A DNA stretch of 64,000 bases from Callipepla californica brunnescens (lineage: Eukaryota > Chordata > Aves > Galliformes > Odontophoridae), in the NCBI GenBank assembly GCA_023055505.1, contig JALIRH010000013.1:3534001-3598000 (forward strand), read 5' to 3'. Positions 36,128-50,466 of the stretch are shown here, piece after piece. The notes under the pieces are model-generated. The model worked only from the letters and a program-made list of their open reading frames with translations, did no database searches and was not told where the DNA came from. The position numbers were made by a program, and so were the translations under genes. Numbering within the stretch: position 1 is the stretch's first letter; each line of letters opens with the position of its first letter.

Positions 36128-38081
36128 AGCTGGAGAGTGCCTTACTCATATTTTTCACATGTAATAGCAGAAAACATTTAGAAAATTATGATAGGATTTA
36201 CTCGTCAGTGACCACACAGAAATATTCATCATTTTCAATCAAGTCCTTAATTATTTTCAGTTAAGAGCAGCTAATTTACTGGTGGTGTTCACGGAAGCCT
36301 TTTAATCATACAAACTCATTTTGGGATGAATCTTGAAATACATTTGTTTAATTTTCCTTTACAATCAACTATGTGAATAATTGTAGATAATTCTCTAGTG
36401 GTTTCTGGATGTTTCCATGGCAGTGTCCTTGTAATTGTCTATACTTGCGTGTTTCTTAGCAGTACAGCAGGAGTCGAGAGCTCTGTTTTTAGACAGAATT
36501 ATTTCTATCGTCCATTTTGATTTTGGAAGTGTTATGTGATGCCACACAGTTGTTGTCTGAGCACAGGTGTGTAGAACCTGCTCTGAAACAGGGAGAATGC
36601 TTAGGAACAAGGCCATCATCTGTAAACATCGCCCATCAGCTCCCAATGCTTGAAATGCCATTTCTTTTGAAGAATAACTTTTTCTGGCTTCATCTCAAGC
36701 CTGGCAGTCCTGCATTCATCAGGTAACGGCCCCAGTGCCCTATTGCAGGAAACATCTGAGTGGCTCTGGAGTAGTCTTCCCTTTCAGGTCTCACTTAAAG
36801 CTTTTATCCAGGCCTTTTCTGAAACTGGAAAAAAAAAAAAGAAAAAGCAACTGTCTGGCATTCCTTTCAGTTTTACCTCTGACGTCCTCCTACAATTCAT
36901 TGAGCCATGCAATCAACCCAGTACAGTAAGTTTTAAGGAGAATAGTTTTCTCCAACAGCACAATAAATCCGGAGATTTCTGGATCTTTACCCATCAGAAA
37001 AAAGTGATCCCACGTCCGTGTTTCCCAGCTCTATGCTCTGCAGAACAGAGCTCTGTGTTGTTAACTGAGCGTGCAAGCAGCAAAGCAGTATTCTGGGCTA
37101 ATTTCTAATCAAATTTAGAACTCAAAGCCTACTTCCATGATTGTTTTAGGTGGGCAGTCCAATGCTGTCTTCAACAGTATAATCAGAGTTGCTTCTTTAA
37201 ACGTATTACTTTTCGAACTCTCAGTTGCTTTAAAAGACTGGGTTACTTCCAGTGAATCAACAAGATATAATTAACACTCTGCTTTCCTTTGACCTGTGCA
37301 AACATGAGTGATTGATTCATCCTCTTGCAGCAAAATACTTAGTAGGTGGCCACTTGAAGGAACAAATCAAATTAACAGGACAAGTCCCACAACCAAGATG
37401 GGTTCTGCACAGCCCACCTTGCTGTAGTGCTAAGCACCATGCCTGTTTGTGGGAGGAGGCAGTGTTAAACTTGTGCAGTGTGTGCTGACCAGGCTTTCTG
37501 TGCTCACAGCCAGCAGCATGCATAGCATGTGCTGAGTGACTCTCAAGAGGTGTTGTCTGCACTGCCTGAGTTATACTCGAAACCTGAAGGCTGTGCTATG
37601 GGCTGGGTGCTGAAGTGCTGTGGACTGAAAAGTGTTTCAGAATCTTTGCCCCGTATTTCATCTGGGAAACAAGTAGAGCAGACTTTTAAACCTTGAAAAT
37701 TCACATGGGATGATATTAAAGTATTAAGATGTTTTGGAGATGTCGAGCTTGGAGGTGCAGAAAATGAGTTGTCAGTATGAATCTGAATGTTGCTGTTGAT
37801 CATGGGCAATTATTTAATTTAACGTAGAACATTTCACCTCATCAACAGTATAACCTGCAGTAATGACTTTGTTATTGGAAAATGTTCTTTTGAAATTGGA
37901 GGTTAACCTTCAAAATTATGGCTTAGTAAAGTGACATTTTTCTGCTGGCGTGTTCTCTGCAGTGCACTCCGTTCGTATTGGTGGCTCATGTCAATCATCT
38001 CAGGAACTGTCACTTTAAATAGCATAGTGCACAGGAAGAGATGTAAAAAGTGAAACAATATACACTGTTGTTTGCAAACTA
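36128..38081. other. Gene-free stretch
   Basis: About 1.9 kb without a recognised gene; a 12-base A run lies near 36829. The frame at 36743-37108 crosses that run and looks like chance. Confidence 0.5.
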
Positions 38082-38590
38082 CAAGGGTGTTGCTCCAAAA
38101 GGATTATCTCCCATTTTATGATGTTGACCCACAACGTCTGAGGCGTATGTTGGTGGGATGGCAGTAGTGGCTGAGCCTTCCCACCAGTGTCCCATTACGT
38201 TGTGTTGCCATGTGACAGATGGCAGTCCGACCAGAATGGCATCTGACATGGAAGTGTGTAAGGGGTTGAACTGAATTCCTCCATGCAGAAAAAAATGTGC
38301 CCATTGACATTCATTGATGCTTGCTGAATGTTGATGGAGACCAAACAGTGGATGTGAGCACAGTGAGGGCTGGGTGGTGTGTTTCAGCAGCAGTGGGGCA
38401 CCTCTACTGATTCAGGTTGTTATGAGTGTGGCATCCAGTTCATTGCTGGTGGCAGTGCAGAGCTAGTGGTGCTGACTGCGTTGAGCAAAAGTGATAGCTG
38501 AGAATTTGCTCTATCAAAAAGTGTTATTGTACTCTTTGTCATAGTTTCTATGGAAATAAATAGGAGGCATTACTTTTGCGGTGACCTACA
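38082..38590 (+). mobile_element. Mariner-type DNA transposon remnant, copy B (Galluhop-like, non-autonomous)
   Basis: About 509 bp, with TA at 38080-38081 and 38591-38592. The left terminus GGTGTTGCTCCAAAAGG mirrors the right terminus GGAGGCATTACTTTTGCGG. Inside, the plus strand keeps a transposase-like DNA-binding stretch, with CTGAATGTTGATGGAGACC leading into the codons for TVDVSTVR at about 38345-38369. An in-frame TGA and loss of the catalytic part show that it cannot encode transposase. Confidence 0.85.
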
Positions 38591-40479
38591 TATGATTGCT
38601 ATGCTAAGTTCTGAGGAATTAGAGGTTCTTGTAGTCCAGAAACTCCTGAAGGCATTGATGTTTAGTGGAGAGAGGTTCAAACTGGTGGGAACCATGGTTC
38701 TCCTTGTAACAATTGGTATTACATGTGGTAAAAATGAATAAGAGATACTTGAGTATCTTTGAGTGCTTTATATGCAGTTTGTCTATGTAAGGTGGAAAGT
38801 GTTTATTTACTGTATGCTCCTTTGATCCCTATGCATCTCTGTAAGGCAGTGTATGTAATGACAAAAGTAAAAGCTCAGCCACCTTGCACTGTGTTACTAC
38901 TTTTTTTTAATCCCTCCTCTTCTCCAGCTGTGAAGGAGATGACCTAGTTAGTGGAGAATGGTGGGAACCCCTGTGTAAACCCAGCCAAGGAGAGAGAAAC
39001 TCCAAGGATGCATTTGCTGAACTAAGCTGATCGTACTGCTCTCAGGGGTTGTACTGTCTGAAATTACTAGTGTTGGCTCTCCTTTTCCTTGAATTTTCTG
39101 TGCATCCAAACCTCTTTTAAAAGAGAAATTAATTAGAACTATTTTCTATTGCATCCTTTGACAGCCACATCAATGCAATTTGTCTTCAGCATGTTTCCTC
39201 ATCAGAATTGTTCTGGTAATGGTACGTAAAATTGTTATATCCAAACCTTATTTTTCTATTCAATCATTTTCAAACTCTTATCTGTAATCAAGTCACTGAA
39301 CCATAAGAGACCTTTAGAACTTCCCTTTGTGACTCACAGACAGCAGCTATGCTTGGGAATTCCAGAAAGTAAATAAACATTTCATTTCAATTTAGTAACG
39401 GATACAGAAATGTTTAGGCATGTTAAACTGTATATTGGAGGAAGGAAAAGCTATTAACTGAAGTAATGCAGTTGGTTTAGCAGAAATTAAGGACCCAAAC
39501 ATGTGAATGTTAATTGGTGTTCAGATTTCCAGATCAATGCTAAACTAATTACCTTGCTATTTAAAAGGTCAAAACAACATCACCAAAATATATAAAGTAT
39601 TGGAAAGTTGTGAAATGTGTAGCGTAAATAAATACAGTTGCTGTAATGGAATAAAGAGTGTTGGTTTAGTAATAGGTGAGACAGTGTGTGCACCAAAAAC
39701 CCTTTATGTGTGTTCCAAAGTAGTGAATTTTTTTTTCTAAAGCCAGAAACATCTGAGAGCATGAGTCCAATTTCAGGAAGAAAATACCTGAGCTAAGCTT
39801 TGTGATTTTGAAGGACCCCAATAGCTTTAGTGTTTTATATAATTTCAGCTATTTAGCACTCTTCCTGTTTGGCTGAGGAAGAGAGAAGACAAAGGGGAGC
39901 AATGTTCTTCTGGGGATCTGTTGATAAAATGAGATGAAGTTATTGAATGAGTTTTTCAGTGGTGTCTTCAGAGAAAGAAAGAGACAGCAAGCAAATGAAA
40001 CATTTATCATGGAGTGCAGGAGAGTGGAGAGACATGTGGCTCAATAGACCTTATCTGTGCTGCTCCTGACTTTCTGCCCTCCTCACTGAGTAGCGAGTCA
40101 GGCTGGAGCAGGGGGAAGGCTGGGGGGGGAAAATAAGGGTCTTAACACAGATGTGAAAATATGAAACACTTGTATTTCCTGAGGTTCGTCCTAGAAATGT
40201 TTTTCTTTCTGGCTAAAGCTACTCACAGTTTCTGTGCTCATGCAGAAAGTGTTAAATGGGCACGGATTAACAGCTACCAACTTAGTATTTTATATTTGAT
40301 CTCCTGAAGGAGAGGATCATCATCTAGCTCACTATTCTGATCTGTGTGCTTTATTTCATACACACTCCTCCTTTTCATTTTTTATTTTTTGTAGATTCAG
40401 ACTTGCACTCTTTGGAAAAGATAGTGTGTAATTCCACTAAGTTGTGAGTTGTTCGTTCTGAGAACCTGTGTTCTGTTGT
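38591..40479. other. Gene-free stretch
   Basis: About 1.9 kb. No gene, RNA or repeat family is recognised; a short T run is at 38900 and a G run near 40122. Confidence 0.5.
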
Positions 40480-40870
40480 GCCTTGACCCAGGTGCAAGAT
40501 CTTGCACTTGTACATGTGGAACCTCATGAGGTTCTCCTGAGGCTCAGCCTGTCTAGGTCCCTCTGGATGGCATCACATCCCTATGGTTTGTCAGCTGCAC
40601 CCCACAGCTTGGTGTCATCAGCTGATTTGCAGAGGGTGTACTCTACATCACTGTCAATGTCACAGATAAAGATATTAAAGGGTATTGGTCACAGCACTGA
40701 CCCCTGGAAGACACCATTCATTACCAGTCTCCATACAGACGTGGAGCTGTTGACCAGCACTCTCTGGACTCGATCCTGCAGACAGTTCTTTATCTGGTGA
40801 ACAGTCCACCCACCGAATCCATCTTTCCAATGTTGGGAGAAGGGTGCTGTGTTGTGTCAAACACATCTGT
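40480..40870 (-). mobile_element. CR1 LINE fragment from the reverse-transcriptase region, 3' end missing
   Basis: Antisense CR1: GGTGCAAGATCTTGCACTTG, TAGGTCCCTCTGGATGGCAT, CAGCTTGGTGTCATCAGCTG and TGACCCCTGGAAGACACC, ending near TGTGTCAAACAC. This is the RT domain region around the catalytic F/Y-A-D-D box. The 3' UTR that normally marks a LINE insertion is absent to its left, so the copy was cut after insertion. Confidence 0.88.
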
Positions 40871-43800
40871 TATGCTATTCCTTGCAGTTGTTTGCATCCG
40901 TTACAGTTTGATTCCTGAAGCTTTTTGGAAAAAAATTCATTTCCAGAGATCCAGAACAGCAGAAAAACCCTTCAGCTTGGAGAACTAAAACAGATGGGCA
41001 CTGTGGCCCAGGTCTGTGCGAGCATTCATTTCTCTGAAATAATGCAGGCGGTCTGAATTGTTCCCGATGTTGTATTAACATCAGAGCTGGAGGAACTCCG
41101 CTGACTTCAGTGAAGTTGTTTGGCTAAAGATGACCTACGAACCTAAAATAACAGAATATTGTATGACAGATTTTTCTATTCCTTGCCTGCAGCCGTGTTA
41201 CTGCAGAGTGCTTTGTGCTGCAGAGCTGGGATCCAGACCCCCAGCAGCTCATTGCTCAGCGCTCTTTGGGTCCTGACTCCTAGCTCAGCTGTTCAAAATA
41301 CAGACTCTGTGAAACCCATTTCTCAGTTGAAGTTTGTATCTCAGCTGTTTGTGGAGTTCACGTGCATGTTTTAATATCTTGTAATAAGTGATTATCAATG
41401 CCTTTATGCATCACACACTAATGCCAAGAAAGAGCGCTCGTTAATATTCCCTAACGAGGCTCAGAAAACGTGGAGGGGTGGTTTGCAGTTAGTGCATGGA
41501 TGTTTAAATGGAGCAGGAGCTCTGTGTGAATATCAAAGACAGCCTGAGGGAAATAAAAGAATTTGGAGCTGTAAACAGCATCTTGTCTCGTTTGCATTTA
41601 TGCTGTTTGTTTTTGTTGGGATATTTTTTTCAGTAAGTGCCCATTTTAGGTTTGCAAATAGATTCAAGAGCAAGAATAAAACCATTAGTCCAGGAATATA
41701 TGAATTTCTGCACTTGCAGATCTTGAATTATCCTCTCCATTCCAGTGTATGTGTGCCTGGATGCATGAAGAGCAGAGGGGGTTTGGCATGAGTATGGAGG
41801 GGAGATGGCTGTGAATAGGTCTTCATATTTTGGCCTTTGAATTCTTACAGAGTACATGTATATTTATTTAAATTTATCTATACTTTTTCAAATCTGTAAC
41901 CACAATAATGTCAATAATATTTCTTAAGAAGATGGGAAAAACACACTGTAGTGTCAACTGATATATGGTAAAGCATTTGGGACGTGTGAAGGAAAACACG
42001 TCTGGCCTGGAGTAACTTGTTTTCCAGCTGGCAGGATTAAAAGCATGTGTTTGATTTCCTTTTGTAGCTGAGCTGGATGCTGGGCTAAAGTTTTAGGTGA
42101 CAGTGCAGATTTTAGCAGTTCCAGGATCCATGCCTGGATGTGAGCAGAGCGTTTCTCCCTGTGCCACAGTGGTATGATGTCCTGACTTGAACCTTTCTAA
42201 AAAGCAGAGAGTATTTCCTGGAAAATGTCAAATAATGTTTTAATATGTGATTTGTGTGAAGGAGGCAACATGTTCTCAGGGGACAAGAAAATCCTGTTTC
42301 CCTGAGCAGCTGGAAGCATCAGGAGCAGTGAGTGATATGCTGATTTAATGGTGCATCTGTAAAGAGCTGCAGCGTGCACCTTTGATGCAGGATAAACCTG
42401 ATGCTGGTTCATTGACTAGAATGCACACTTTTTCCATGAAGCAAAGGTTGTTTTAAGGCACTTCTAGTTAAGCATTCCTCCAGGCAATTGCAAGGGATTT
42501 AGGTGTTCCTGTTTCACCCACCCCAAATGCCCTAGATGCCCTTTTCCTTGAGCAGTCTACTTCCTGCACACTGAGGACATTCAAAGCAATTTTAAATCCC
42601 CTCTGCACTAGCCTAGCAGCCCAAGGGAGAGCTAATTAGGCTTTGAACATCTGCTGGAGTATAACTCCACTGCTGTGTGTTACCAGCATACATATAACTA
42701 CACTGCTGTTGAGTTCTGCTTGGCAGTGACCTGCTGGATACCCTCTTCCCTTGCCTGACTGGGTTTGTGTGCAAGTGCACGGAGCTATCCACAGCGTGTG
42801 GGCTGCAGCTCTCTGATGTACTCTGTGGTTATGGTTACTGTCTCACTTGTCCCAGAAATGAGGATTTTCCTGTTCCTGTTGCCTGTTGTGTATTCTTCTT
42901 ATGGATACCTGGGGTCTCTCAAGTCAACATTTGCCATTTGAAATTTCCCACAGGCTCTTCCTGAAGCAGTAATTGCCATGCTTTATAGCTGCTGCATGGC
43001 TGATAATTTCCCAAGCTTTGAGGCTTGTGTGAGAGTTTTGTACTGGGAGGCAGAAATGGGCAGCTAATCCCCTCCTCCTTTAAACAAGATAGACCTAGTT
43101 GTTAATTCTTCTCTTGATGCATGGGATGGTGATGGACATAAATCCCATTAGCATTAATAGGAGTTAAATGTGTAAATCCCTGCTGTGCCATTGGGAGCAT
43201 TGATTTCTGTTTTTCTAGTCTTTCTGGTTCACTAAAATCCTGAAGTTCCTGTTCAGGTTGCCTGCAGCTGTACCAAGTGCATTTCTGTGATGTCCTTTCC
43301 TGCAGTATGGCAACCACTGTTCATTATTCTAACTTCATTTTGCAGACCTTTATCTTTTTTGAACTTTTGTGTTATTAGAATTCCATTTAACTTTTATTTT
43401 TTACCTCCATGTATGGGTATGGGAATTCTGTGTCAAGTGCAGCTTTATGATGTGATAATATAGGGAGGAGATCATCTTACCACCCAGAATTGGGTGATCC
43501 AGTTCTGTGCCAAACATCTATTGAGAATGACATAACTCATTTCTGCTCCAGCTGTGTATCCTGTTCAGCCTTCTGCCACCTGAGTTGAATCCATGACTCT
43601 TATTTGCAGTAGTTCTTAATGTTGTCTGTCTTCCACCTATATATATTTTTTCCCTCCTTCATCTGTTCCACCAGCTTCCTTTAGCCTACCGTCATACTTC
43701 TAAGTGACATGCATCAACAAACAAAACCTGCCCTTGTGCAGCTGAGAGCTAGGTGAGATCCGTGTTTTTCCTTCAGGTTATCATGTCTGTCACCTTTAAA

Positions 43801-46800
43801 TTTAAACGTTGCTTTGCTCTTTCTCTTGCTTGTAGAAATACCCGTATTTTTGGTTTGTGAATACCTATTTGCTAGCAGCTGGTAGAAGCTCTGAGAGATG
43901 TGATCCTCCCCTCCAAAGAATAGGCCTGATCATATAAGATGGAAACGTTTTTATTTCCTCACCTGTCATCTTCATGGTCTGCTTTATCATTCTTACACTT
44001 TCCACTTTCCATATGGAAGTCTCACCTCTTGTTCTATTGCTATCTTAATGGCTGCTTAAGTGAATTTTTGTTTTTTTTGCTTCACAACCCACGGCTCATA
44101 AGCAAACAGGCTATACATTAAATATCAAGAAATATGCCACGACATAAAAAATTAATTATCCTTCCTCTTCTGGAACCAACTATATAGCTGCAGTGTATCT
44201 TGTGTATTCACTTAAATAGTTACTGTTGGCTAGGAAGAGGAAAAATAGATTGCTGTAATAAATGTGCTTTTTTGAGCCACTTGAAGAGCATCAAATATGA
44301 CTGTCTTTGTTGGAAGGATGTTCATAAGCTTTATTTAGCTCCTGCTAAGCAGTTCAACATCTCATATTGCTTGAGCTTTGCTGGAGTTCCATGTTTGTAA
44401 GTAGAGATGCATGCCAGTTTGCTAGCTGAGGAAATTTTATAATTATGCTTGCACTGTGTGTCCCTGCACTCTAGAGGGCTGAGCTATCTGAAAGTTGTAT
44501 TTTTATTATTATTATTTTTTTTTCCAAATGTCTGAAACATGAAGAGTTGCAATGCAGTCTGATTCAGAAATCCATGGCTGGAAATTGTTATAAATAATAA
44601 CCATGGCAATGGGGAGGAAGAAGCATTTTCAGAATTATTTTAAGTCAGGAAGGACATGATCAGTGTACAGATGGCCTGAGTCCCTGTTTAGTGTGGGCAT
44701 GGAAAGTCTGAATTTACTGTAGAGTCTGAATATGCAGAGCCTGAAAACACCAATGAGAATTTCAACGCTTTGGGTCCTATGCAGAGGAAGCTTATGAATG
44801 AGTCTGCCTTGCTGGAATGTCAGAAGACAACCTGGCTAAATTTAGCCTTGTAGCTTTCTTGTAAAAGAAGGTACTGAGGAAAGGAAAGTGGGATTAACAA
44901 GAGTTTTGGTATTCAGGTTTCCATGGTGAGTATATTGCTGCTAATTGCCATTATGATATATGACATAAATATCATTTAAATGGCCAGTACTAAGCTCACC
45001 GAGTCCCTTAGACAATGGCCAAAATAAATATTGTCAATGGTATAAAAGCATTTGTCGTTTTCCTAATGTTTATTCTTCAGCAAGAAGAGAAACTAGGTCT
45101 GTTTTCATTTATTCTGCAGTGCAGTCTCATTGTACAGGAAGGAACAGTATTTATGGTGCTGTGCTGTGAGGACAGAACCTCACATGCTATAAAATGGTAG
45201 CTAGCCTGGAAAGTCCTTAAAGAAATGTGAAAAATCGTGTTACCCTACCAAGATTGTGTCCAAAAGAAGACTTCAAAAAAACCTTTGGTCACATTATGCA
45301 TATTTTTATCCCTTGTATCTCTGGTGTTCTGTTTTATTTCCCTGTTACAGCACACCTCTTATTTTTGCTTTCACCTTACTGTAATGTTGTTAAGCACAGT
45401 TGCTTCATGGTTAGATGAAAGACTGGAACAAATTTCCCACTGCTGTTTCTTTTCAGTGTGTGTAGTTTAGAGTCAGCAAAACCTTCCTCATTCCAACAGT
45501 GTTGGGTGATTCAATTTCTATGTATGAACCGTATCAACAATATGCAGAAGGTCAGCTCAGTAAAGCAAAGAATATTCAGAGTTTCAGTGCTCTTCTTTGC
45601 GTTTTGCATCTAAATGGCAAAATTGCTGTTGATGCATTGCTTTATAGCCACATCGAATGTCTTTTCTCTGAATTACATCTAACATGAAGGCTACTCTTTT
45701 CTGATATCAGGCATTAAATACTCAGTGATAGGTTGGTCTGCATAATTTGCCTTCCCCAAATGTAAGCTCACGTTGAAAGCCTCCTTATTATCACCACCTT
45801 AAAAAAATACATTGCAAAAAGTCAAGATTGTCTCAACAACACTTAAAATAACTTGCTGATCACTGATTTTATATCAAGTTTGTGAAGAGACAGCAAACAC
45901 AAATTGAACTTACATATGCAAGGCCACTTATCTGAAGGAGAGAAGGAAACCAAACTGGAACTATGGATCACCAAAGAGTCAAGGTAGCACTGAGCACTTT
46001 GTATAAGCCTAGCAGCATCCATCTTGAAAAAGTAATTCAAAGTGGTCAATTGTTGTTACAGCACGGTGAACAAGTTACAAGAGAGAGTCTTCAGTGGCAT
46101 TCTACAGCTCTGTAAATGAATATTTAAAAAACAAATAGCAAAACCACAGCTATTAGAAAGCTGCCTCGTCTATTCCATCTGAAACACCTTAAAATACTTT
46201 TCCACATCTCTCCTTGATGATGCCATGGGAAACTGAATACGAAGGTGGCATGCTAACAGAAATAAGACAAGGCTCCAGGTTTTCTCCAGGGATATTTTAA
46301 TCCTAATACAAGATCAAAAAATCTCTGCTCTACAGTTTTAATATTTTGAAATGTAAATTGAGTCATTGAATCATTTAGTTTTATCTGATTATTATTAATA
46401 AAATAATAAAGGATTTAAAAAATACCGAGAATTGAATTTCTTTACAGCTCTTATTCAGACTGTTGCTCTTTCAGAATAGCATTGCGTTCATTTAACTTTC
46501 CTTAATTAGCAACAGTATAGAAAACATGGGCTTTCCCAAGTATTACAGTGTTTGATTATTTCGCAACAGCTAAATTAAGGTAAATTGGATTGTTTATCAG
46601 TGAAAGAATGGGTCATATTTATATTGAAAGCAGTTCACTTAACGATAAAACTCTGGATGTGGCTGAAATTCCTGTTATTTTGTCTTGTCTCCATAGATGT
46701 TTTTTTTCTCTAGTGCTTTCCATTGACTTCTATAATAAAAATACATGTCCCAGTGGCTTTGAACGTATTTTTTGTTCTTCACTTCCCACACTGTAGCTTC

Positions 46801-47932
46801 TGTCCTCTCATTTTATCATTTAATTTTTCATGTACCTCACACATTATTTTGTGCTAAAAAAGAACACATCTTTGTAATGAGTTATATCTTCTTTCACTAG
46901 CAACTAATATCACCCCGTGCTCACTTCAGCCTTCAAATTTAAAGACAATGAATCTGCTTCACTTTTGTTCTATGAATAGAAATGCTAAATCTTAATTATC
47001 CTTTCCAGTTGCTATGCCTGTAGCCGTACGTATCATCAGCATATATGTACTACTGAATTTATTTTTATTCCCAAATTGCATCCCTCAGGGCATGAGACCA
47101 CATCTGATATAATTAACTTGTTTTTATATGGACACATGTCAAATGCAGTCTGGGAGATTTGTCTTATCGATCTTGGTTTTCTCATTCCAGAAGAATTTCT
47201 GAGATATAATGCCACATTGGAGCTCTGCAAGCTTACATTTTCCTTTTACGCCTATCCTATTCAGGCTGAATTCCCAAAGATAACATGCAAGTGTCAGGCA
47301 TGAAATTTTACAATCCTCCTATATTTCTTTCTTCATGAATTCGTAGCGTGGTCTGAAAGGCAAAGATTCTTAGAAGGGTTTTATGTTTTAGCGATGTGTG
47401 TGTGAGCCTCTGCAAATAAGTCCATCAGTTTTTACTTGAAAATATTTTATAATAAGGAAGTTAGTCATGTCTTTGTCCTCCATAGCAGTATTACTCACTA
47501 AAAATGAAAAGTCTTTAGAGGAATTGCTGAGAACAAAGCTAGAATAAATGGTGCTACAATGAAATAAATAAATCTATTATTACTTTAAGGATTCTGATTT
47601 AAGAGCAGCTCTAGTATGCCCCTGTAGCCAGGAGGATACACACTCCAAAGGTTCTTTGAATATTTGATTCATATGGCAAAGTGCAGTACGGGGCGAAGCA
47701 ACTTCACCTGAATGCAACATGGTATCATCCTGGGTTGCAGAGTTACAGTGGGTAGGAGTGTGATTGATGTACCACATTCTACAAAGGCAGTTTTGGAGAA
47801 CCAGCAGCTTATTTTATACCTTTTTAGCTTGTGGAAGTGGTGCAAACAGCCATAGTAGAAGCGTGCTCATTTGACTACTCAAGAAGATACATCAGCAGCG
47901 TTTCTCTGAGTGAATATGTTGCCTTGTGATTT

Positions 47933-47949
47933 CCCCCCCCCCACACACA
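47933..47949. repeat. C-run with (CA) extension
   Basis: Ten C followed by ACACACA, a simple low-complexity tract. Confidence 0.75.
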
Positions 47950-50449
47950 TTTTAAGATGTTCTGTAGGAGGTTAAGTCACCGTGCCATGGTGCTTGTATT
48001 GTAAAGTGCCTTCTTTACCCTTCTGGGAACGACATTTGTGGCCTTAATTCTGCGGCAAGGGATCAGTGTTGCACAGAGCATGCAGATACCTTCAGTGGTG
48101 CTTAAGCTGCCTGAGCACAGCAGGCAGCCTGAGGCCCGGAGCTTTGGTGGGTGTCATTAGTCTTGTTCTTACTTTGATGGATCTAATGATATGTTCTGTC
48201 TATTTTTATTAGCCATAGGTTAAACGTTACCTATAGAAATTCTGTTCTCCCTTCTCAGTCCTTTATCAGCTTCTGCCTTCAAAGCTTTTTTCGTGATTCC
48301 CTTCTTGCAGACGCACTCGCTGCTTCATACTTCTCATTACCACCAATAAAAGATTCTTTTTTGAGTCTTCCCTGCAGTAGTTTCCTTGCCAAGGAGTGCT
48401 GTACACCCACCTTTGCCTGAACTGGTGCTCTGTTTTTATCTTGCTGGCATCAGCTTCTGCAAAACTGGAGGACAGATGGTATATTTTATCTGGTGTTTTT
48501 GTGTGTTCTCAGAAACATTTATGGGACTCTGTCAAGTTAACAAAATGATTATTATTAATATTACTTCTCGCCTCTTCTCCAGCCAAAAGAATACTGGAAA
48601 AGCTGATTTTCTTGCTTCTGTGCCCTTTGAATCAGGGATATTACAGGTGAATCGTAAAGATTTAAAGGCACATGCTTAGAGTTTCACCTTTTTTCTTCAT
48701 TTCTTGGGTTTTGTTCCTAACCCAGACAGATTTCTCACTTTAATCAGATTGCTCTTCCCATCCCAATTATATTTTGTGTTCCGCACTGTCTCCTAGCAGT
48801 TTCTCTTTCCAGGAGAGGAGAACTGGGATCCAGATTTCTGAAAAAGAACAAGCTGAACAATAAGGCACTGATGTTTTGGTTCTGGATGCTTCCTGAGAGC
48901 CCCAGGGGAACAGGCTGCTGCACAGGTCCAGTGCAAGTTGAATACATCACTCTGTGTTCCATTATAAAGGCTCCAGGAAAGTTTAAGTCATTTTTAGACA
49001 ACGTATACCTTTATCCTGTCACAAAGGGGATTATTTTTTGCCCGGATCTCTTTTGCTTGTTATAGAAGCAAGGAAAACTGCTTCTTGCATTCAGAGCACT
49101 GCTCTGCTATTACACAAAAAACAAGTCATTACCTTTTTCTCTGAGGAAGTGACATTTATAGAGAGCAGTCAACAGGGATGCCATGCTGCCCTCCACTTTG
49201 CTACTGATGAAAGAGGTATGGGCAGAGATGGCTCAGACTTTCTGGACAGGTGGCTGTTGACTCTGAAAGGCCGGGGAAATTGTAAAACCCACTACAGCTT
49301 TGTCTCCAAGGAGGAGGATGGCAAACTGTGTTCTTCCTTCTCAATATATGTTTAGAGATATTTTTTTTTTTCCCTTTTTCTGCCAGGCTTTTTCCTTCCA
49401 TCTCTGTCCTCCAGTGGGCTGCTCTTTGTCTCAAACCACCATTTGGCTGCACACTGGCTCTCTTTCCTTCCAAGCACCTGCTTTGATCTCCTGTGTTTGA
49501 ATGCCAGCAGCTGTGACAAAAGCAGAGGTTTGCCTGTTCATCTGCTCTGTTCAACCCATCAATGCAATCCAAAAAGCCATATTCTAAGTTGCCACAGAGG
49601 GCTTGTTGACTGGAGCAGAAGTTCTCCAAGAACCAGCTCTGTGAGCTGGGGAAGTACACCTGTTTGCAAGATACTGCTAAGGCTTCACAGACGAATATTG
49701 CAGGTTATAAAATTATCTTGCTGATCTTGGGAGAGCAGCTTAAAATAAAACACTTATTGTCAGCTTGATGAAGTTCCACCCCATTTAACTTATCATAAAA
49801 ATACCAGTTTTCATTTTCGGCCATCTCTGTAGGGAGAAATGACTGAGGGTCACTTCATGCTCTTACAGCTGATCCTCACAGAAGACCCTCTCAGCATCTC
49901 CTGCCAAATTGAGCAAGTCAATGAGCCAGCCCCCCATATATATTAATAGTTCTAATGTAACATCTGCCCCTTTTGCTTTTCAGCCTGTGATCAAAATTCC
50001 CTCCATGCTGAGTAAAAGCTGAGTAAGGACCTTGGGGTATAAGTGGGTGCTTGGAGACTCTGCTGGCATCAGGCATGGAATGAGTTCTGTGAGATTAGCT
50101 CATTCCCTGGTATTTCCTCCTGTCAGAGCCACAGATGTGCTTCATTTCATTAGGTGTAGCTGCAGGCACACTGCCATTCAGCTCTACTGCTGACTTTATC
50201 CCACTACTGCTGAAGGCCAAATAATCGTAATCATTTCAAGTTGATAGCACAGTATATTTCCCCAAGGAACACTATTCAAATTAAATCAGTCATACCAACA
50301 ATGATTTTATAATTATATAAAGGGAGCCTTGTACTCCAGTTTTTGTTGTTTTTATTCTTTTTTTTAATTGTGAATCCTATCAAATGTCTATTTTTCTTTT
50401 AAAATGTGTTCTTCTCCAAAATCTTGATACTTTACCTTTTTTTCTGTAG

Positions 50450-50466
50450 AAAAAAAAAAAAAAAAA
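50450..50466. repeat. Poly(A) homopolymer
   Basis: Seventeen consecutive A. No retroposed sequence or polyadenylation hexamer immediately before it suggests a processed insertion. Confidence 0.8.

Noticed and set aside
49201..49659. 152-codon minus-strand frame
   Set aside because: It starts at GTG with its first Met near residue 87, shows no domain and includes a lysine run from a homopolymer.
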